From Nocardioides zeae (GTDB lineage Bacteria; Actinomycetota; Actinomycetes; Propionibacteriales; Nocardioidaceae): a stretch of 64,000 bases of DNA. Shown piece after piece: positions 59,247 through 64,000 of the stretch. Every line of letters begins with the position of its first letter. Positions within the stretch are counted from its first letter, which is position 1. The notes below the pieces were generated by a model. It had not been told where the DNA came from. It worked only from the letters and a program-made list of their open reading frames with translations, and made no database searches. The stretch covers positions 2,046,001-2,110,000 of the forward strand of contig NZ_JAUTAN010000001.1 in NCBI RefSeq assembly GCF_030818655.1. The letters run 5' to 3'. Both the position numbers and the translations under genes were made by a program.

Positions 59247-59885
59247 TCAGCTCCACCACGCGGGCCCGGCGACGGTGCGCCACGGCCGGTGGCCCGTGCG
59301 TGCCGCCTCCGCCCGCTCGACATCAGCACGGTCGGCGTTGGTCGTGGACCACCCCCCGATCGTCACCGTCCGCGACCACCCGTGGCCGGACTCGTGCACC
59401 AGCACGCCCGCCACCGTCGACCCGATCCGCAGGTCGACGGCGTCGAGCAGCTCCTCCGAGCCGTCGTCGCACGCATCGCACCCGCAGGGCGGCACCATCG
59501 CGACCTCGACGGCAGGCTCCCCGACGCCGATCTGCACGTGGTCACCCGGCACGTCGGTCGAGCCCACGTCCAGGAGGAGCGGCACCGCGCCGTCGACGAC
59601 CGGCCGCAACCGCGTCAGGTCCTCCGGTCCGTTCGTGAGCCGCCAGCCCCAGGGCGCCACCGCTGTCTCCCGGACCGCGAGCCCTGCCTCCACGAGCACC
59701 CGGCACCAGGCCTCGACCCGGGCGCCGACGATGCGGTAGCGCTCCGGACGCGTGACCCGGCTGTAGGTGTCTTCCGGAGGGCCGCCGTCCCACGGCGGCG
59801 GCCACGTCGCAGCGCGCGGATCGGCGGCGTACACCGCGTCGACGGCAGCGACGAGCCGGGCGAGCCGCTCCGCGTCGTCGCTCAC
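59247..59885 (-). CDS. DUF6226-like protein
   Basis: 212 residues. RPERYRIVGARVEAWCRVLVEAGLA, PCGCDACDDGSEELLDAVD (a CxCxxC cluster, possible metal site) and ESGHGWSRTVTIGGW. Actinobacterial uncharacterised family, DUF6226 by recollection. GTG with GGAGGAGG ribosome-binding site. 16-base gap after cobF, but the function need not be linked. Confidence 0.6.
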   Translation of the reverse strand: MSDDAERLARLVAAVDAVYAADPRAATWPPPWDGGPPEDTYSRVTRPERYRIVGARVEAWCRVLVEAGLAVRETAVAPWGWRLTNGPEDLTRLRPVVDGAVPLLLDVGSTDVPGDHVQIGVGEPAVEVAMVPPCGCDACDDGSEELLDAVDLRIGSTVAGVLVHESGHGWSRTVTIGGWSTTNADRADVERAEAARTGHRPWRTVAGPAWWS

Positions 59886-59901
59886 CGCTCCTCCTCCGTC
59901 C

Positions 59902-60672
59902 TCAGCCCGCCGGCGCCCGCAGCAGGTAGGCGTCCATGATCCACCCCGCCTCGGCCTTCGCCGCCTCCCGCGCCGCCAGCACCTCGTCGAGCACGTCGCC
60001 GACACGCCCCGCGACCAGCCGCTCGCTGGGCGCGGACAGGTTGGCCGCCCACCAGATCGTCCAGTCCTCGAGCCCGTCCAGCTCCAGCGAGGCGTTGAGC
60101 ATGACGAGCACGTTGTCGGCGCCGGCGTCGACCGCCTCGCGCAGCCGGCGGCCCGTGGTGACCGTGATCGGCTGCCCCACCTCGTGGAGCACGATCCGGT
60201 GCGCAGCCGCGAGCAGCTGCAGGCTCGAGATGCCCGGCACGACGACCACCTCGGCCACCACGGCCCCCCGCGCCAGCACCGCGTCGACGATCCGCAGCGT
60301 CGAGTCGTAGAACGCCGGGTCCCCCCACACCAGCAGCGCGACGTCGCCGGGGCGCTCGAGCAGCACACGCTCGTAGGCCGACGTCCGCGCCGCGTGCCAG
60401 TCCGCCACCGCACCCCGGTACGCCGCGGCGTCACCCACGACCCGCGCCGACCGGTCGCGCTCGGGGTCGGCGACCTCGACCACCTCCAGACCGGGGGCGA
60501 CCTCGGCGAGGAGGGCACGCCGTACGGCGAGGAGCGGGTCGTCACCGGACCCGCGGTCCTTGCGGGGCGCGAGCCCGTAGGCCGCCCCGCGCAGCGCCGC
60601 GACGGCCTGGCCGGTCAGCTGGGCGGGGTCGCCGCAGCCGAGGCCGACGACGTGGAGGCGGCGCGGGCTCAC
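59902..60672 (-). CDS. cobF: Precorrin-6A synthase (deacetylating), CobF
   Basis: 256 residues of the tetrapyrrole methylase family: VVGLGCGDPAQLT near the N-terminus, WGDPAFYDST near 115 and VPGISSLQLLAA near 145. It methylates C1 and removes the acetyl group of precorrin-5 in aerobic cobalamin synthesis. GTG start 7 bases after the cobN stop, so the two are co-transcribed. Confidence 0.92.
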   Translation of the reverse strand: MSPRRLHVVGLGCGDPAQLTGQAVAALRGAAYGLAPRKDRGSGDDPLLAVRRALLAEVAPGLEVVEVADPERDRSARVVGDAAAYRGAVADWHAARTSAYERVLLERPGDVALLVWGDPAFYDSTLRIVDAVLARGAVVAEVVVVPGISSLQLLAAAHRIVLHEVGQPITVTTGRRLREAVDAGADNVLVMLNASLELDGLEDWTIWWAANLSAPSERLVAGRVGDVLDEVLAAREAAKAEAGWIMDAYLLRAPAG

Positions 60673-60679
60673 GGCTGGC

Positions 60680-63600
60680 TCACCGGTCCTCGATCTCGCC
60701 CTCGACCTCGAGGTAGACCTGCTGCATCGCCGCGACGACCTCGGGGTCCGGCTCGGCCCACATGCCCCGGTCGGCCGCCTCGGAGAGCCGCTCGACCATG
60801 CCGCGCAGCGCCCACGGGTTCGACTGGCGGAGGAAGGCCTGCACGTCCTCGTCGAGCACGTAGGCGCGGGCGAGCGACTCGTACATGTCGTCGCGCACCA
60901 CGCCGGCCGTCGCGTCGAAGCCGAACAGGTAGTCGACCGTCGCCGCGAGCTCGAAGGCGCCCTTGTAGCCGTGGCGCTGCATCGCGGAGATCCAGCGCGG
61001 GTTGACGACGCGGGCCCGGAAGACGCGGGCCGTCTCCTCCGCGAGCGAGCGGGTGCGGACGGCGTCGGGCGAGGTCGAGTCGCCGACGTAGGCCCGCGGT
61101 GCCGTGCCGGTCAGCGCACGGACGGTGGCGACCATGCCGCCGTGGTACTCGAAGTAGTCGCCCGAGTCCGCGATGTCGTGCTCGCGGGTGTCGAGGTTCT
61201 TCGCCGCGACCGCGATGCGCTTGTAGTTCTCCTGCATGTCCTCGGTCGCCGCGACGCCGCCGAGGTCGCGGCCGTAGGCGAAGCCGCCCCACGCCGTGTA
61301 GACCTCCGCCAGGTCGTCGTCGGTGCGCCAGTTGCCCGACTCGATGGCCTGCAGCACCCCGGCGCCGTACGCCCCGGGCGCCGAGCCGAAGATGCGGGTC
61401 GTGGCCCGCCGCTCGTCGCCGTGGCGCGCGAGGTCGGCCTGGGCGTGGGCCCGCACGAAGTTGAGCTCGGCGGGCTCGTCGAGCTCGGCGACCATGCGCA
61501 CCGCGTCGTCGAGCATCTCCACGACGTGCGGGAACGCGTCGCGGAAGAAGCCGGAGATGCGCAGCGTGACGTCGATGCGCGGCCGGCCCAGCTCGTCGAG
61601 CGGCACGGGCTCGAGGCCGTTCACGCGACGCGACATCTCGTCCCACGTCGGGCGCACGCCGAGGAGGGCGAGCACCTCGGCCACGTCGTCGCCGCTCGTG
61701 CGCATCGCCGAGGTGCCCCACGCGGAGAGGCCGACGGAGGCCGGCCACTCCCCCGTGTCCTCGCGGTGGCGGGCCAGCAGCGACTCCGCCATCGCGGCGC
61801 CGGTCTGGTAGGCCAGCCGGGACGGTACGGCGCGGGGGTCGACCGTGTAGAAGTTGCGGCCGGTCGGCAGCACGTTGACGAGGCCGCGCAGCGGCGAGCC
61901 CGACGGGCCCGCGTGCACGTAGCCGCCGCCGAGGGCGTGCAGCACGGCCGTCAGCTCGTCCGTCGTGCGCGCCAGGCGCGGCACGACCTCGGTCGCGGCG
62001 AACGTCAGCACCTGGGCGACCGCGGGGTCGGCGTCGCCCTCGAGCGCACCGACGACCTCCGGCACGGCGGCCGGGTCCCAGTCCCGCTCCTCCAGGCCGA
62101 GCACGAGGGCCCGGGCGCGCGTCTCGACGGCGTCCACCTCCGCGGTGCTCGGCTCCTTGCCGGCACCCGTCGGGAGGCCGAGGGCCGCCCGCAGACCCGG
62201 TACGGCGCCCGCCTGGCCGCCCCACACCTGGGTGGCCCGCAGGATCGCCAGCACGAGGTTCACCCGCGCCTCGCCCTCGGGGGCACCACCGAGCACGTGG
62301 AGGCCGTCGCGGATCTGGGCGTCCTTGACCTCGCAGAGCCAGCCGTCGACGTGGAGCAGGAAGTCGTCGAAGTCGTCGTCCTCGGGACGCTCGTCGAGCC
62401 CGAGGTCGCGGTGCATCTGGGCGGCTTGCATGAGGGTCCAGATCTCGCCCCGGATCGCGGGCAGCTTGCCCGGGTCCATCGCGGCGATGTTGCCGTACTC
62501 GTCAAGCAGCTGCTCGAGCCGCGCGATGTCGCCGTACGCCTCGGCCCGGGCCATCGGCGGCACGAGGTGGTCGACGATCGTCGCGTGGGCACGGCGCTTC
62601 GCCTGCGCGCCCTCGCCCGGGTCGTTGACGAGGAACGGGTAGATCAGCGGCAGGTCGCCCGCCACCGCGTCGGTCGCGCAGTCGGCGGACAGCGCGGCGT
62701 TCTTGCCGGGCAGCCACTCCATCGAGCCGTGCTTGCCGAGGTGGACGACCGCGTGCGCCCCGAAGCCGCCGTCGGCCTGGGGGGCCGCGATCCAGCGGTA
62801 CGCCGCCAGGTAGTGGTGGCTCGGCGCCATCTCCGGGTCGTGGTAGATCGCCACCGGGTTCTCCCCGAACCCGCGGGGCGGCTGGATCATCAGCACGACG
62901 TTGCCGGCGCGCAGGGTGGCGAGCACGACGTGGCCGTCGTCGTTCACGAAGAGCTTGCCGGGCGCCGGGCCCCACGCCTGCTCGATCTCCTCGCGGAGCG
63001 TCGGGGTCAGGTCGGCGGTCCACGCGGCGTACTGCTCCGGCGTGATCCGCACGTGCGCGTCCGTCAGGTCCGCGTTGGTCAGCCACTCCTCGTCCTGGCC
63101 GCCGGCCGCGATGAGGGCGTGGATGAGCGCGTCGCCCGCCGCCGTCTCGTCGGGCAGGTCGAGCAGGCGGGTGATCTCGCCGTCCGCGGGACCCAGGTCG
63201 TAGCCCTCGGCGCGGAGCGCGCGCAGCAGCCGGATGGCCGACACCGGGGTGTCGAGGCCGACGGCGTTGCCGATGCGGGAGTGCTTGGTCGGGTACGCCG
63301 AGAGCATGAGCACCAACCGCTTCTCGGCGGCCTCGGTGCGGCCGAGACGCGCGTGGGCGGTCGCGATGCCGGCGACACGGCGGCAGCGCTCGGCGTCCGC
63401 GACGTACCGCGGCAGCCCGTCCTCGTCGACCTCCTTGAACGAGAACGGCGCCGTGATGATGCGGCCGTCGAACTCCGGGATCGCGATCTGCGTGGCGGAG
63501 TCGAGCGGGGTCACGCCGTCGTCGGACGCCTCCCACTCGGCGCGGCTGCTCGTGAGCGCGAGCGCCTGGAGCACCGGGATGTCGAGCGCGGCGATCCGCT

Positions 63601-64000
63601 CGACGTCCCACGACTCGTCGGCCCCGCCCGCGCTCGCGCCGGCCGGCGTGGAGCCGCCCGCCGCGAGGACGGTGACGATGAGGGCGTCGAGGGAGCCGAG
63701 CGCGTCGTAGAGCGCGTCGGGGGCCGTGCGCAGCGACGAGGAGAAGACCGGCAGGCCGACCCCGCCCGCCGCGTCGACCGCGTCGGCGAGGTCGTGCACG
63801 AAGGCGGTGTTCCCCGAGGCGTGGTGGGCGCGGTAGTAGAGGATCCCGACCCGCGGACCGTCCGGCGTGGGGGTCGCGTGCGGGCGCTCCGCCCAGCCCC
63901 AGGCGGGCAGCACGACCGGCGGCTCGAAGCCCTCACCCGTGAGGAGCACGGTGTCGGAGAGGAACGCGTGGAGCTGCGCGAGGTTCTCGGGGCCGCCCTC
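60680..64000 (-). CDS. cobN: Aerobic cobaltochelatase subunit CobN, N-terminus outside window
   Basis: The visible 1106 residues cover most of CobN, which is about 1200 long in relatives. It inserts cobalt into hydrogenobyrinic acid a,c-diamide with CobS/CobT in the late aerobic B12 path. Signatures include PRGFGENPVAIYHDPEMAPSHHY, HLGKHGSMEWLPGKN and RTSGDDVAEVLALLG. The reading frame runs to the right edge without a start. Followed by cobF. Confidence 0.95.
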   Translation of the reverse strand, partial: EGGPENLAQLHAFLSDTVLLTGEGFEPPVVLPAWGWAERPHATPTPDGPRVGILYYRAHHASGNTAFVHDLADAVDAAGGVGLPVFSSSLRTAPDALYDALGSLDALIVTVLAAGGSTPAGASAGGADESWDVERIAALDIPVLQALALTSSRAEWEASDDGVTPLDSATQIAIPEFDGRIITAPFSFKEVDEDGLPRYVADAERCRRVAGIATAHARLGRTEAAEKRLVLMLSAYPTKHSRIGNAVGLDTPVSAIRLLRALRAEGYDLGPADGEITRLLDLPDETAAGDALIHALIAAGGQDEEWLTNADLTDAHVRITPEQYAAWTADLTPTLREEIEQAWGPAPGKLFVNDDGHVVLATLRAGNVVLMIQPPRGFGENPVAIYHDPEMAPSHHYLAAYRWIAAPQADGGFGAHAVVHLGKHGSMEWLPGKNAALSADCATDAVAGDLPLIYPFLVNDPGEGAQAKRRAHATIVDHLVPPMARAEAYGDIARLEQLLDEYGNIAAMDPGKLPAIRGEIWTLMQAAQMHRDLGLDERPEDDDFDDFLLHVDGWLCEVKDAQIRDGLHVLGGAPEGEARVNLVLAILRATQVWGGQAGAVPGLRAALGLPTGAGKEPSTAEVDAVETRARALVLGLEERDWDPAAVPEVVGALEGDADPAVAQVLTFAATEVVPRLARTTDELTAVLHALGGGYVHAGPSGSPLRGLVNVLPTGRNFYTVDPRAVPSRLAYQTGAAMAESLLARHREDTGEWPASVGLSAWGTSAMRTSGDDVAEVLALLGVRPTWDEMSRRVNGLEPVPLDELGRPRIDVTLRISGFFRDAFPHVVEMLDDAVRMVAELDEPAELNFVRAHAQADLARHGDERRATTRIFGSAPGAYGAGVLQAIESGNWRTDDDLAEVYTAWGGFAYGRDLGGVAATEDMQENYKRIAVAAKNLDTREHDIADSGDYFEYHGGMVATVRALTGTAPRAYVGDSTSPDAVRTRSLAEETARVFRARVVNPRWISAMQRHGYKGAFELAATVDYLFGFDATAGVVRDDMYESLARAYVLDEDVQAFLRQSNPWALRGMVERLSEAADRGMWAEPDPEVVAAMQQVYLEVEGEIEDR

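Overview
The window is very GC-rich and densely coded, with many GTG starts and ATGA/GTGA stop-start overlaps. Many genes start 6-8 bases after a TANNNT box, the mark of leaderless actinobacterial promoters. Together with the SecY, S8 and S14 (Zn-type) sequences, a TerD/DUF475 locus and aerobic cobalamin genes, this points to a free-living actinobacterium. A Nocardioides-like member of the Propionibacteriales is my best guess, but that rests on gene content and synteny only.

Layout. 1-3.9 kb: TSUP exporter (partial), LuxR-type response regulator and cystathionine beta-synthase, divergent from a GDSL hydrolase. 3.9-4.7 kb: a convergent-gene intergenic region filled by two inverted arrays of a 31-bp palindromic repeat. 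4.7-8.3 kb: Bax-inhibitor-like protein and a double-FHA ABC half-transporter. 8.3-16.7 kb: a ter (TerD) stress locus with a predicted metabolite-making module (HAD, fused PRTase-TRSP-StiP, CitE-like), two TerD proteins, a coiled-coil protein and DUF475/TerC. 16.7-19.5 kb: map-adk-secY. 19.5-20.7 kb: a self-contained small secreted-protein gene inserted between secY and rplO. 20.7-30.4 kb: the S10 and spc ribosomal operons (rpsJ to rplO).

30.9-38.0 kb: a MoxR/DUF58/DUF4129/DUF4350 cluster with SpoIIM-like and RDD membrane proteins. 38.0-41.1 kb: two tandem secreted subtilisin-like proteases with clear gene conversion. 41.3-43.7 kb: a four-gene overlapping operon that looks like a small WXG/type VII secretion-type effector module. 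43.7-48.9 kb: trmB and the str operon (tuf, fusA, rpsG, rpsL), separated from S10 by about 14 kb. 48.9-54.4 kb: MFS/MarR, DUF2530, DUF3027, MFS and cold-shock genes. 54.4-57.5 kb: HAD phosphatase and cstA-ybdD. 57.5-59.9 kb: a P-loop kinase-like gene and two DUF proteins with a duplicated hairpin. 59.9-64 kb: cobF and cobN (partial).

The best candidates for new biology are the 31-bp inverted palindrome arrays, the ter locus with its fused PRTase-TRSP-StiP protein, and the WXG-like operon at 41.3-43.7 kb. All functional statements are from sequence reading and family knowledge; no search was run. I saw no rRNA, convincing tRNA, CRISPR array or insertion sequence.
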